Source of the DNA: Mytilisepta virgata
Lineage: Eukaryota; Mollusca; Bivalvia; Mytilida; Mytilidae
Reading direction: 5' to 3'
Length of the DNA: 64,000 bases
Assembly (NCBI GenBank): GCA_028015205.1
Contig: CM051520.1
Coordinates: forward strand, 64,922,694-64,986,693
In this document: positions 12,331 to 25,340 of the stretch, piece by piece
Layout of the letters: the number at the start of each line of letters is the position of its first letter
Numbering within the stretch: the first letter of the stretch is position 1
Notes under the pieces: generated by a model
What the model saw: only the letters and a program-made list of their open reading frames with translations
Databases searched by the model: none
Told to the model about the DNA's origin: nothing
Program-made: the position numbers and the translations under genes

Positions 12331-14860
12331 AGAACGTGTTGGAATACATCATGACCAATTTTGACCAAGTTCACATGCATATAAAGATATATTTCATCAC
12401 AGATATAAACATATATTTCATTTTTATGTCCTATAAATGTATCCTTTGCGTTAACTTTAGACACAACACCATAATACACTATAAAGCTAGTACAGAAGTA
12501 CATGTATAGGAACAGTTTACTCAATATATTCATTGTACACACATGTATATAATTTTGACTAATCAAGTTATTACAATTGAAAAATAAATTTAAATGACTA
12601 AGCCTTTCTAAATCTTTGACTGGACAACAACAGGTGATAATTGCTATCCATGCAGCTTTGCGACGACTAGACATAAGCCGAGGGACGTGTTAACGAAGAT
12701 GCCGTAAGATATATCTAGTATTATATATCAGAATGAAATGAAATTTTACACATATATTAAATTAAAGTGTGCCTATCTGTCCGTATGTTTGTACGGGGTC
12801 CTATCCGGCAAAATGTTCGTGCACAACAAATCTAAAACTTTAATTTAAAGGGTTGTCTCTGTTTATAAACACTTTATTTCGTCGTATTTTGTATGTTCGA
12901 TTTCTAAAGTACATGTACACAGCAGCCATGCTTTTTGTTATATATCCTATAATAAGAAAATACTGGTAAAACTAGCTGATATAGGTCAGCTATATATATT
13001 TCACAATTCCGATTGGCTAAATTACGGAAAGCCTCGGCATCACGCATAGGAATGCCCAATTCTTATTGGCTAAATTATTTTCTCCGTTAATCCTTGAGCT
13101 CATCCCTAATTGTATTCCCGTGGTTATCTTTCAACTCGCGTAGATTATCACTGAAAATGACCAACATTTTCAACTCATTTTATTATAGATTTGAGTAATT
13201 ATTTGAACTCTTGTAAATGTAACAGCGAATTTGTTCCGTCGGAACTTTTCAGTAACTAGTTGTAAATAAAAAAAAAATCTATAACACCACAAACATTTCC
13301 TTCATTTTCCTCAAAATGGTAATTGCTATAAAAAATGTCAGTGATAAAAAATTGTTTGGTGAAACAACGAATAAAAAAGTCCTTAAACACAGACTTATAT
13401 TATCAGTAATAGATTTATTTTTGAATAATTTGTAATATCATGTTAATACATTTTGTACTTCTATAGTAGTTGTTGTTTGGTTCATTTCAATACGAAAAAG
13501 TTTATTAAAACTTTGTTGAGTTCCTGTAAGAGTTATTTTCACTTTCGCACATGGGAAGTTATTCTCATGCAAAAACCTAATAAGCAAGCACATAGAATTA
13601 AGGGTGGCTTTTTTTTTAGATAATACAGTCCTATGCCTTTGCAATTGAAACCATTTTATCATTTGGTTAAAATGGCAATCGAATCTTTATTGTTCTGCAG
13701 GACGCACTTCCAATTGATACGCAATGTTAGTTTAGTAAAACATAACACCTAGATGTTAAATTGTTTTCTATTTGACGTTATTGATTGGGAAATTTTCGTA
13801 TTTTAAAAATGAAACCTTTTCCAGTTTGAATCTGTCCTTATGCTTATGCAGCTTTGATATTATATTAAATTATGATTCGACATATAAATGATCTACACAT
13901 ATCAATTATATGCTTTAAATTAACTTACATTAAAATTGGAATCAACGAATATGATCAGTTTCAGCTTAGTCATGAAAAGTTTAAATAGAAAAAGTAATTT
14001 ATAAATATTATGTTACGTACGAAGGTCTATTTGATAGTAATTTAACAATAGTTATGCAATCCTTGCCTTTTTAAAAAGATAATTTTGCATAATTACACAG
14101 CTGTGTTATACATGTCTTCATATTTGTGGCGCCGATAAGGTTTTAGGCTTACAAAAACAGGTTTCATCTATCATATGCATTTCAAAATTTGAATTTTAAA
14201 CATTCTTTAATAACAAAAGACTGTGTATCTCTAATCTGAATGTAACTTGTATTTACAAAAAAAGTTTCTCCCTTTACGTAAATGAAATTTGCAGACGACA
14301 AAGAAAAAAGTGTTTGGGCGAAAAATAATGGCGAGAAAGGTTAATAAATGTAGTATAGTACAATTTTTTTTATATATCTGTGGTGTTTATAAGACAACAT
14401 TTTAATGTAAAAAAAATCAACAAATTCTAAAATATTCACTATATTTCAGTTTATTTCCTAATTCCTTATTCGTTACTTATTCCTTATTCCTTATCCGTTA
14501 CTTTATTTTCCTTATTCCTTATTCGCTACTTTTTCGTTATTTTTTTTCTGTTTATAACATTCTTTGCTTTGATCATTATTTTCTAGATTTTAACGACTTT
14601 TTGAAATATTTTGAAAGAGGCAAGTGTGCCAAACTATTTCAGAGCGAAATCATTCTGTCATGTCTGTAAAACGTGTTTACCATCTCAACGTTAAGACTAT
14701 CGGGCTTTAATAACTTGCCTTTTTGATGTCTTTTTTCCTCTTTTTTCCTCTGTCCTATGCAAGTTCTAAGTTCTTAGATGCGAATTTACCGTGTTAGCGC
14801 GTATTTACCCGTCTCCGCGCCCGACTGATACCTTGTTCATATTACAATAATTAATTCTAA
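12331..14860. other. non-coding DNA
   Basis: No supported gene. Two similar CCAAT-type motifs on the minus strand (complement of GATTGGCTAAATTA near 13010 and TATTGGCTAAATTA near 13065) lie in slightly GC-richer sequence, but no initiating exon follows. At about 14460-14530 there is a degenerate array of TTATTCCTTATTCG-type units. Confidence 0.5.
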
Positions 14861-15030
14861 CTGTTAGGACCATCTAAGGGTGGTCTTAAGACACCCATTT
14901 CTACATTCTAACTTTAGGACAAATTTTAGTATATATCCGAACTTAGGATAGCTTTGATAACATGACTTAGGACTGGGACATGTCCTGAGACTATCTAAGG
15001 ACACATTCGTTAACACGGCCCGGGATGTTT
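14861..15030 (-). repeat. short dispersed repeat ending GGGCCGTGTTAACG
   Basis: Read on the minus strand it begins GGGCCGTGTTAACGAATG and continues with CTTAGATAGTCTC, AGGACATGTCC and alternating 'CCTAAGT' words. I recall a mussel repeat of this kind. It contains the palindrome GGACATGTCC near 14977. The far boundary is unclear and no target duplication was identified. Confidence 0.4.
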
Positions 15031-16958
15031 AAACTGTTAAATAATTTATGTACAAAAGGGGGATTATATTGATGTGTAAAATACATGACTGTGTAACGGC
15101 TAAGCATTTCAAAAATAATACACATGTATATGGGAAGAAATATCATAAATAGGGAAATTAATAATACAAAATTATAGTTTTAAATAAATAGGTATTATGG
15201 GGTACAAAATATTACGGTTATAATAATAAAATTATTCTAATTTGGAAACGCATTTTGAGATGCGTACACATACGAAACAACCAAGATTAAATATTAAATA
15301 TCACCTAGAATAAAATAAAATTTTATTTAATAAAGACCGGGAATTCCAAGAAAATTTTTAATTTAGTGTTCAATCAAAGCGAAAGAACGAACAAATATTT
15401 GTGCACGCGCCAACTCATCTGACGCACTCCATACAAAAACACAAAAGCATAAAGGATTATCATAAGATCGAAAAAGATTGACGAAACATCACGAAAGAAT
15501 TGTTGATATTATAAACAGTAATCCTGAAAAATTTATGATTTAAAAGTTGCATGTTTGTTCTCACTCAGTAAGTTAGCCGGGATCATCAAAAAAGTTGAAG
15601 AAGCGCCTGTTGCTGGTTTTAAGCGACTATGTATTTCCGCCATCCTATATGCTATGCGTTTTATAAGTTATGAAAGCCAGTTGAATAATAAAATGTGTGT
15701 TTACTATAAATTTTGATAAGCCAAAGAGCTAAAAAGAGAAGTATGTCGGTTTGATTGTATCAGAAAATAAATAAGATCTTATCGGATTACACATTGCAAG
15801 TTTAGAAGTCAGTGGTCAGATAATAAAAACCAGAAAACTCATAAAAATTCTATTTTCCATCGATGTCACTCTTAAATACCTGAATTTATTTTGGAAAGTG
15901 TTGTATATCAGACATGTCAGAGTCAAGAAAGAAGCAAGGTATGATTTTATACTTAATTTCATTTATGTTGCGTGATTACTGTAAACAAGTAGCATTGTTG
16001 ATACATGTTGTACATGTACCATCGAGTTCTTACTATACATTGTAACCACCCGTACTTGAAAATACCTTTATTATGTCTACAGAATGACACTTAAAGCGGA
16101 CATCATGCCTTTCTTTTACGATTTAACTTGAAAACGATTGAAATGCAACATCTGGCCTAGAATTTTCTACTTCATAAATTCTTCTAGTATTGCCATTTGT
16201 TCTGCCCTGTTGATAAAAATCTTTCAGCATTCACCAGACTCGTTTTTTCTTTTCGTTTTTTTTTTTTTTTTTTAGAAAAATCCTCTGAAATAATGGAAAA
16301 TGAACGGCACAGCAATGATGTTACCATGTAGAATAATATTAACTTTATTATACAAATGAAGTTTCCCAAATTTGTTTTATTTCATTAAAAAACTAAAATT
16401 AGAAAATTGTTCTTAAATTTAATACATTCCTTAAAATACTTATATTCGCTATACTATCAATCTTAATGTACATTAATATTTACACAATTTTGAAGATCTT
16501 ATATAACCTTGATTTCCACTACATGCAGCTAGTAACGGTAACATGGTAATATGAGACCATATTAACATCAGTATCACTCCAGTGTTTATCAATCAATTAC
16601 AGTTAATTAAGGCCCTGTGCCAATAAATAAATCATGCAGTTATAATCGTGGCTATAATAGATATGACTACAGGGTTTTTATTAGATTATCTTTTTGATTC
16701 CAATTACTTTTATCACATTATTCATCCTGAAGAATCAGAATTTTTCTCTGATTCAACTCTTGTAACTAGTATGGCCGCAGTTTTAAATTTTAACACGAAT
16801 ATATTATAAAAGAGAAAATTAATAATAAACTTATTATCTTCTGATACGGATTGTAAATGTAAATCTACCAAGGACAATATCACAGAAAAAAGAAACAGTT
16901 TCAAATACAATGTAGATGGGTGAATACAAGAAAAAGTGTAAGTTTTTTCATTATTTTA
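15031..16958. other. non-coding DNA holding one candidate exon
   Basis: Nothing firm apart from the candidate initiating exon at 15914-15938. The minus-strand frames 16184-16369 and 16722-16910 are AT-rich and carry no recognisable motif. Confidence 0.5.
15914..15938 (+). CDS. candidate initiating exon (MSESRKKQ-)
   Basis: ATG at 15914 has a purine at -3 and reads MSESRKKQ, then one base before a good splice donor (CAAG followed by GTATGA). The exon leaves phase 1. A phase-compatible acceptor at 21156/21157 would add GKSATNSRRTFNL and a stop, for a 21-residue product. I do not recognise the protein. It could equally be the first exon of a gene whose other exons I did not find, or chance. No convincing core promoter is seen. 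Confidence 0.25.
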
Positions 16959-17136
16959 GCTCATCCTGTCCATGCAATTGAGAAATTATGATCACTTCAT
17001 TAATTTCTGTGTTAGCTTTCCTTTAAATGCGCACTGAGCAGATTGAGACGAAAATTTGTTGGGTTTGTCTCTGGGTAGTTTTCGTTCATATTTGAGTCAA
17101 CGGGTCTGGACCTTCAACCAAAATGGCCACCGTCAC
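16959..17136 (+). repeat. left half of a TAGCTC-family repeat split by a transposon
   Basis: It begins TTTAGCTCATCCTG and contains 'GGTCTGGACCTTCAACC' and 'AAAATGGCCACCGTCAC', typical of the family. It stops exactly at the TTAA target duplication of the transposon at 17141-19503. Its continuation is at 19508. Confidence 0.65.
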
Positions 17137-17140
17137 TTAA

Positions 17141-19503
17141 AAACAAATCCCTCTATTGTTTCTGCGCATTCTGCCTTGCTACGCTATTGTTTCGTTTTTC
17201 TTTATGACGTGCGCCAATTTTTCCGCGAATTGTTTTAATACACGTTGGAGATATACTGGCGGCCATGATGGCTCGATTTAAGGGTCGCTTTGTACGAAAA
17301 CAGGAGCAAGACAGACGTGTTCAATTATCTCAACTCGTTTCCGATAGAAATGTCGCCGATCCTTCAGAAAACACAGAGGCTACGGACACATATGCATCCA
17401 TCTGGCTACCAGGAGAAAGACGGATATTTGAGCCATACCAAGTTGCAAAAGATCTGAAGGCAGGATGCACCTTGCATTTTACAAACAGTGTCTATGACTA
17501 GGCTCCCATATTTATTATTTGCTCTCTTTTTATGGTAAAAAAACGAGAAGTTTCGTAGTGACTAATACTTAAGTATTACTCAGTTAAGTTGTTTTAATAA
17601 TACCACTTAAATATTTTCCTTTACTGATGCCACACCAATTTGATTTCTAGTTCTTTGGATTTTTTAAAGGTAAAAAATATGTAAGCCGTTCCCCGGAACC
17701 TTGTGTCTTGCCTGATTTCCACATATCAATTCGCAAACTAAACACTATTTAAAGGTTTAACAAAACAGAAATGTGGGAAAAAATCTATATCTAAATTGTT
17801 TGCCAAAACAGATTTTTTTTCAAACTTTATATTACGTACAAAGTTGTGAGCCTCTAGAAGCTTCTGTTTGAGTTTCATGAAATTATATGAAGGTTTGATG
17901 AAGTTATTCAACACTGAAAAAAACTGTCCAAATTGTCTGCCAAAACGAAAAACATTTGTAATTATTTTTAAGATCTATATGTAGGTACAATAATTTGAGC
18001 CTCATGAAGCTTCTGAGTTTCTTGAAATTATATGAAGGTTTGATGAAAGGCCAAATTGTCTTCCAAAACGGAAAAAAATTTGAAAATTATTAAAGATTGA
18101 AATACTTTAACCTGACACGACATCACCACTGATGCCGAGGACGACGGTGGAAAGTATGATCCCTATGTCTGGTCTTCAGCGACATTTGTCACAGGCGAGA
18201 CAAAAGTGAGCGAGCGACTTTTAATTTTAATTTTTTCTCCTGAAAAGCATTTTTCAATGAGCAGGTGCCAAAATTTATGCGGGATTAATATTTTTTTTTA
18301 ATTCTATTTTTGCGTTGAAAAGTCCTAACTTTTCAATAAATTTTTGGAGTGAGCGGCACAATTTCAGTTAAATTCTTCAAAAATAAAAAAATTACGGGTC
18401 GGAAATTAGGAACTTTTTTCGTATATGCGGGAACATTATTTTTTATTGGAAACATTTTCTATCAAAATTTGGATTGGGATAATCCAAAGAAATATAAATA
18501 AAATTGGTGTTGCTAAAAGAAATCCGTAGGAAAATCTTAGACTAAGGAACATTTTATTGAAGTTAAGATGTTTTATGAATAATTGTCCTGAACTAACATA
18601 TTATGTCGTTAAAATTCGACACTCTAGACCTCCATTCACTATCTATATATAGTCAATAGATACAAGAATTATTCTTTTGCATATAAAAAAACATGCTTAT
18701 TAAATACCTTCATTGACAAAAAAGGAAGAACAAGTGTCTGTTCTGTTCAACACATAAACACACTTATTAACTAAATCGAAATTCTAATCGGATATTCGTA
18801 GATCGCCTTGCTTTCCCAGTTTTAGATTACATGTCTGTGCTGAAAACTAACTACCACGTGTATATTGTAATTAAAATCAAACGAACAGCAAAACAATAAA
18901 TAACGGGATTAATGTTTGTCCATTTAACCCGTGAAAACATCGCCAATTCTGTCTAACGTTTAAAAAACGTTGCTTTCAGAATTGCCGCAATAATTTCCCG
19001 CCATTTCAAATTTTTATGCCTTTTCTTCGAAATATCTATTTTTAGATTACGGTCACCCCACGTTTTTATTTTTTTTTGTTTGTTTAATAATCAAAAATGA
19101 ATGTTCTATGTAGTTATTATAGAAAAAACATTGGTCAAATTTTTACAATACAACATTTTAAATAGACATTTTACCATGAAAAAGGCGGGAAAATGTTTAT
19201 AGCAACAGATCGTCATCATTTGTCCCTCAGAAGATGATAATACGAATAATATAAGTTCTACAAACAATACGGTTAACAAAACAAACAAATTTCATGTGAT
19301 TTGGACTTTTTATAAAAAATTAACCTGTAAATAACTACAAGATCCGATTTCTAAATTTTGTAAAAAAGATGGCGTTATAAATCGAAAACGCGGTCGGTGA
19401 CTCCATTTTTTTATTGGCTGATTTTAAAGCTTTTATTTAGGCTAAAGTGGAAAAAAAATTTAAAGAAGATATTATTGGTAGATCTCAATAGAGGGATTTG
19501 TCT
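17141..19503 (+). mobile_element. TTAA-inserting DNA transposon (Kolobok/Mutator-like), degenerate
   Basis: The terminal inverted repeats are 18 bp with one mismatch: AAACAAATCCCTCTATTG at 17141-17158 and the complement of AGACAAATCCCTCTATTG at 19486-19503. They are flanked by TTAA on both sides (17137-17140 and 19504-19507). The flanks are the two halves of a TAGCTC-family repeat, so the insertion is clear. Inside is one open frame with an apparent transposase N-terminus (17265-17501); the remaining 2 kb has no comparable coding and includes diverged internal repeats around 17690-18220. TTAA duplications are typical of Kolobok and piggyBac; the protein remnant favours the former. The element is defective. 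Confidence 0.75.
17265..17501 (+). pseudogene. N-terminal fragment of a Mutator/Kolobok-like transposase
   Basis: The frame opens with MMARFKGRFVRKQEQDRR and later has a GERRIFEPYQVAKDLKAGC segment (about residues 50-68). That layout, a basic start then a 'GRRI-x-hydrophobic' stretch leading into a Cys region, is what I recall of the very abundant mollusc transposase-like proteins with a Mutator-type domain. Those are several hundred residues long; this one stops after 78. The expected second cysteine of the putative zinc site is missing, and the sequence after the stop does not resume the domain in another frame. It lies 106 bp inside the left inverted repeat of the TTAA element, the right place for its transposase start. 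Family assignment is from memory and moderate; the truncation is plain. Confidence 0.5.
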
Positions 19504-19507
19504 TTAA

Positions 19508-19830
19508 GTTAGAATATACGATTTGTGAAAAAATTAAATGTCCTCTGAAACCACTGGATTTATTGAGACCAACGTACCTTTCCTGGAATGGTGCATAGGT
19601 AGTCATTTTTGAAATTCATGTCTTGATTAATTTCTGACCTTAAACCTTAGTACAACATTAGAACAAAAATTTAAAAACTTCAATTAAAAAATTTACGTCA
19701 GACTATGGTGGAATGGTTCTTATGCGACTTTAGTTCAAGGGTCTAGACTTCCCAATATGGTCACTGTGACTTGAATTAGAAAAAACATTTTTGGTTTATT
19801 GTGACCAAACTGTGACAGAACTGTGACCAA
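19508..19830 (+). repeat. right half of the split TAGCTC-family repeat
   Basis: It resumes the family sequence after the transposon: 'CCTCTGAAACCACTGGATT', 'GGAATGGTGCATAGG', then 'AATATGGTCACTGTGACTT'. The join with 16959-17136 across TTAA makes this a nested insertion. Confidence 0.6.
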
Positions 19831-19890
19831 AATTAACTCACAGTGCATTTTATATTAAAATGAAATTGAATTGCCATGTGCAAAGTATAC

Positions 19891-20070
19891 ATACAGTCAA
19901 ACCGGTCTATAAAGAGCAGCTAAGGGACCATAAAAAATACCCTTTATGAGCAGGTGCCCATTATATAGAGGTTAATTTTACTTACTTTGTTCATGAATGG
20001 GACTTTTCACTGTTCCCTTTATAGACAGTGATTTGCTATGTAGAGGTGCCCTTTAGAGCAGGTTCCAATC
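19891..20070 (+). repeat. dispersed repeat starting ATACAGTCAAACC
   Basis: It begins ATACAGTCAAACCGGTCTATAAAG and has alternating 'AGGTGCCC' and 'TATAGA' motifs up to 'TAGAGCAGGTTCC'. I recall this type of sequence as a widespread invertebrate dispersed repeat, probably from a small DNA transposon, but I cannot see clear inverted ends. Confidence 0.45.
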
Positions 20071-22539
20071 ATAATACCAAATTTAAAAAAGTCATAAGTG
20101 TTACATGTACCTCAAGATATCAGCTTAAAATTTACTGTTACAAAATTGTAAAATATGTGAAAACTAAGGAGTATCCCAATCATGCATAGCTCTGTTCTTA
20201 GATGGTATTGGACTTACCCCTTTTGGTCATTTTTGGTATTTTGAAATTATTCTTCAACCTTTTGGATTATTGCAAGAAAACTTCATCCTACGAAAGTATT
20301 TGGTCAATTGAAACCAAACTCTGTGGTATGTTTCATTAAAAGAATTAATTTCAAATTAATGACCGGGAGTCCAATATTTGGACCAATGAATTGTCTTTTA
20401 CAAAACAGAATAATCCCCAACAAATATGCAAAAACAACTTTAGAAAATGAGACGCAACGTTGATGGATTAAGAATGTACAAACTTTGATAAAAACGGATT
20501 GTGTTTGGATCGGATCTTTCATAATATCGCTCTTAACCCCAAAAAATCCCCTGATAATATTTCTGTATGTAGGACGCGAAGTCCTTATGCCACTAAAGCG
20601 TTACAGGCTTACATGCTCCTAAGAGCCTTCGCTTAGCATAAAACTAGACTAAAACTACAAGAAAGAGCAAAAAGTGCGTCAGACCGAATTCGAAAGTCAA
20701 ATCGAATTCATGAGGACAGATATTATAATGGTAAATTTCAAAGAAATAAAATACATAGTAATAAAAACGGAAGCAGAACAAGACAACAGAAGAACAGGGA
20801 TTCCTAAAACAGAACTAGGAGTGCAATTAGGAGCTATGAAAAGATTAAATACGCCGTCATGAAGTGTCAGATTTGAGAATGGGAAGAAAGATCATAATAT
20901 ATTTCTGAAATATAAATATTCTCGATGACTATATTTTTTAAAACGTGAAATATGAACCAGAATGCTGTGGTTTTTCTTTCGCCGAAAACGTTGTAATATT
21001 CATGATAGTTTTAATTACGAAATCAATGGTGAGCTAAATAATTGACATAAGAATCAAAGATGTTTATTCGCGTTATTCTGTCATTTTCTCGTTACTTTGA
21101 TATTGACTGGATACTTAATGGATATTATTTGAAAATAGTTTTTATATCATTTTCAGGCAAATCTGCAACCAACTCGAGAAGAACCTTCAACTTATGATTT
21201 ACACTGAATGAAGATTTCCAGAAAAAGATCTAGAGACAAGAAAACATCCAAATATTGCTCTTATACTAGAACCCTTACTATTTCTTTGCTGTTACTTCTT
21301 CTCATCCACATGTGTACTGTGTATCCAATTATATATTGATTCGCATCAATGTGAAGCTGAGGCTAAAGTTTCATATATCATGGTTCCAAGGATTCTTCAT
21401 GCATTTGATCAATACAGAAAATGTGAATTCTAAACACTTGAAGACATTCAGAATTAATTAATCAAATATGAGATAACATTACTACAAAATGTATCCATAA
21501 CCAAGCTCCTTGTCTGTATCATTCCTTAAAATGAATCTATATTTTCTTTCAGTTTTATTATTGTGTCAACATTACATCAGTCTTTTCAAATATTTAAATT
21601 GAGATCCCTTGTCATCTTTATATGAATATTACTGACTAGTTTAGGGCATTTTCAGTCTGTGTATTCCTCTGGCGTGTAGATTATTATTAAAATACCTTAA
21701 TATGTAGCTTATTCAGTAATAGTTATATGATATGATTAAAAAGATCACAACTTAGAAGCACACAAATTATTTAATACAACGTATTCATTATCTTGGTCGT
21801 ACTATTTCATTTCGGAAGATTTTTCTTCCCAAAATATCAGTTTTGTCCAGATGCAAACAACATAATGTTCATTAGATTTTGGAAGAAATTTCTTCCCAAA
21901 TTTACCAGTTGAATACCTTTGTACAAGAAATACTTTTTATATGAAAAACTTCTGTATAATTATTACAGCATAAAAAGGACCAGAAATACATTCAATGGAA
22001 ACGTTTCTTCTCTGATATCCGACTATATTTCATTTTCATTCACTGTAACTTAACTACGTACATGACGTAACTGACTTACTTTCTGCAATAGAAATAATTT
22101 CAAAGCAAAGGGGAGCTTTTTTGTATATAAATGTCAAATTTTATGCATAAATAGGAAAACATAATTGCAAAATGCTACAATTGATGCAAAATGGGAAAAC
22201 TTAGTCGATAAAAAGGAAATCCTGGATTTTCCTTTTTTATTTTGGACACCGTTTTATTTACATGTACATCTACCTCAGATATACAATGTTTGATGGTTTA
22301 ATTATAATTGAAAAATTGTAAAAATCATTATATTTATTCATTAATAACATCTTACATAATATAAAATATTAACTGTTAATACGTGTATATATCGGTTATA
22401 TATTAATAAATAGGTTGATACAAATATACTATTTTATCATTTATTCGTTTAAATTATAATTAAACCAAAGTGAATAAAAATATTTAATATTGTCTATGTA
22501 AAATAATTTTACATCAAATATATTTATAATACTAGAAAG
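20071..22539. other. mostly non-coding DNA
   Basis: The frame 20674-20862 is rich in Glu, Lys and Arg with no recognisable domain, and another frame is open over the same stretch, so it is not called. A short near-palindrome AGGACGCGAAGTCCT lies near 20571. The second candidate exon at 21157 is listed separately. Confidence 0.5.
21157..21197 (+). CDS. candidate terminal exon (-KSATNSRRTFNL stop)
   Basis: A T-rich acceptor (TTTTCAG) is followed by a short frame that is in phase with the donor at 15938. The joined product would be 21 residues, basic and Ser/Arg-rich. There is no AATAAA within several hundred bases, which weakens the case for a terminal exon. I give it only as a lead. Confidence 0.15.
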
Positions 22540-25170
22540 ACAAACGTTCAGAGAACAATTGCAAGGTCTTTCTCGTGTCAAATTGACCTTTTATCTCAAG
22601 TTCATATTTATATATATGGTTGCTAAGGATATAAACCAGAACCTTGACTGTTAACCTTTAATTTTGCTTGTATACTTGCTCTCAACATTATCATAATATG
22701 GCTGTGAGGGACGTTTTCATCGGTTGCTAAGGACTTTTCAATGACCTTTTACTTTCCATTTTGACCTCTAAAATATGGTCCTGAACAAAAATATATATGG
22801 GTACGAGGTACTTTTCCATCGGTTGCTAAGGGCCTTTTCAATGACCTTGAGCTCCGACCTTTGATCTTGGTACCAAAATGTAAATCTTTTGAAACTGATC
22901 ATTTTTGTATTGTCAATTACGTTCTATCTGTTACGGTTTCTGAGATATTGCAATAACAAATTTTTAGGTCAAAGGTCAAATGTGACCTTGACCTTTGACC
23001 TTGTGATCATTTTGAAGGTTCTGATATCTGATCACTATTGGTGCAAGTCCCAAGTCTCTACTATTAACCGTTTATGAGTTTTGACCATTTACGTGTTCTG
23101 TTATATATTCGAGGGACAATAAATCCCAGAAGGAGTCGATATACTGAGTTGATCAAACACGACAAAGCTGCGTCTTGACAAGAGTAAAATTTTTCTCAAT
23201 AAATTTCATCAGCTATATTTTACAGTTTTCGACACAGAGCGGTAACAAATTTTAAGGTCAGGTCAGGTGTCGGGTTTGACCTTGACCTTTGATATTAAGG
23301 TAAATTTCAACGTCATGATAGTCATTGGTGGAAGTCCCAAGTCTCTACGACTAGCCATTCATGAATTTTGACCTAAAAAGTGTTCCGTCAAAAGTTCAAG
23401 GGGAAGTAACCCTGACAATGAATCACCAAAATGTATCAAAAAAATAAGAACAAACTTGTGTCTTGATATTTCAAACATTTTCTGTTTCCCGCTATCTGTT
23501 AGAGCGGTAACAAGGTTTACAGAGTTCAGACAGATAACTCTGTACCGATAGAGAGTTCGGATTCGCAAGGTCTGTCCGGAATCTTGTTTATCATACCGAA
23601 CCATCATGCGAAATATCATTTCCATATTTAGCGAAATGAAAAAAAATCTTGACATCGAAATTTGGCGGAAAAGAAGATGAACTAGAAAGATAATTGTTCA
23701 AGGTCTTTCCCATGTCAAACTGACCTTTTAATCCTAAGTTGCTAAGGGTATTAAGCATGACTGTTGACCTTCTATTTTGACTTATATAGTTAAAATATAG
23801 GACTCTAAGTCACAATGACCTTGACCTTTGACCTTCGATTTTACCTCTATAGCCCTAAAATAGGTTCCTGGACATAAATATTTATGGTTGCTAGGTACAT
23901 CGGTTTTTGAGGACTTTTTCAATGACCTTGACCCTTGACTTTTCATTTTCACTCTACTGCTCTAAAACAGGATACTGAACATCAATAAATATGGTTGCTA
24001 GGTACTTTTCCATCGGTTGCTAGGGACTTTTTCAATGACCTTGACCTTTGAACTTTATTTTGATCTCTACAGCTTTAAAATAGGTTCCTGAACAAATAGA
24101 TATTGTTGCCATGTACTTTTACCATCGGTTGCTAAGGCCTTTTTCAATGTCATTGACCCTTGACCTCCCATTTGACCTCTACGGCTCTATAATAGGGTAC
24201 TTTTCCGTCGGTTGCTAAGGGCTTTTTTGATGACCTTGATCTCTGACTTTTGATCTTGGTACTATAATGTAGATCTTTTAAAACTGATCTGTTTTTGTAT
24301 TGACATTTTTTTCAAATAATGTTTTTCGAGATATATTATAAAATATACATGCGTGAAGGGCACTATCTCCTATAAGGAGTCATCGTACAACTTCAGACCC
24401 ATGAGACAAATTTAGATCTAGACAACATAAACATTTTTCCCAATATATTTCATTAGCTATTTGTTACGGTTTATGAGTTATTTCATTAACAAGGTAAAGT
24501 GTCATTTTGAAGAATAAGACATCTGATAACTATTGGTGAAAGTCCCAAGTCTCTACGACTAATGGTTTATGAGTTTTGAACATGTACGCATTCCGTCAAA
24601 TATCCAAGGGCCAGTAACTCCCATAAAAAAGTTGATAAACCAAGTTGAGCGAAACATGACAAAGTGGGGTCTTGCGAAGATAAACATTTTTCCTAATATA
24701 TTTGATAAGCTATTTGTTACGATTTCTGAGTTATTTCGATAACAAGGTTACGGTATTTGGGCAGATAATTCTGCATCGAAAAGAGTTCGGCTTCGCAGTG
24801 TCAATTCTGAATTTGGTTTATCATTCCAAAACCAACTGGTAAAATATCATATGCTAGGTACTTTTCCATCAGTTGTTATGGACTTTCTTCAATGATCTTG
24901 ACCCTCGACCTTGTATATACATTTTCGTCCTATCTATTAAGGTTTTCGAGATATAGTAATAAATAAATATCCACCAAATAATAAAAAACAGAAGAAATAC
25001 AGAAAGGTTTTTTCGTCGGAAACGGGAAAGACCTTAAAAACAGAAGAAATACAGAAAAACCTTAATCATAAGAATAGCTATATGTATTTCCTTTTGGAAA
25101 TGGAAAGACCTAATAATGATCAGACGAATTACAGAAAGGTCTTTCCGTTGGAAACGGGAAAGACCTTAAC
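22540..25170. repeat. complex repeat cluster rich in TGACCTTTGACCTT
   Basis: It is built from diverged modules containing 'GGTTGCTAAGG-CTTTTCAATG', 'TGACCTTGACCTTTGACCTT' and 'GGTGCAAGTCCCAAGTCTCTA'. Two larger copies of about 1.1 kb are visible (from about 22540 and from about 23680), each starting 'CTAGAAAGA' then 'AAGGTCTTTC'. The right end has three short tandem copies of 'ACAGAAGAAATACAGAAAGG' and 'GGAAACGGGAAAGACCTT'. The direct repeats of TGACCT occur at about 22983-23002, 23277-23292, 23815-23837 and 24035-24055. The minus-strand frame 23359-23655 lies inside and is not called. Confidence 0.65.
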
Positions 25171-25340
25171 GAGTTGAAGTTTATCTGAAAATGTAACTGT
25201 AAATGTATATAAATTAGTGCATAATATTCAATAAACTGTTTTTTTGATGCTCTATTTCATTTTCAGTATATTTACTTGACTTTATCAAGAAAAATGTTTA
25301 ACAATGTCAAATGTCTTATGTATTCCTTTCTACAACCAGA

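Noticed and set aside
12285..12674. 129-codon minus-strand frame beginning MSSRRKAAWIAI
   Set aside because: Only the first residues look protein-like. It continues through AT-rich DNA into a repeat fragment and shows no domain.
20674..20862. Charged 62-codon frame
   Set aside because: A second frame is open over the same stretch, the composition is purine-rich and simple, and no splice or promoter context supports it.
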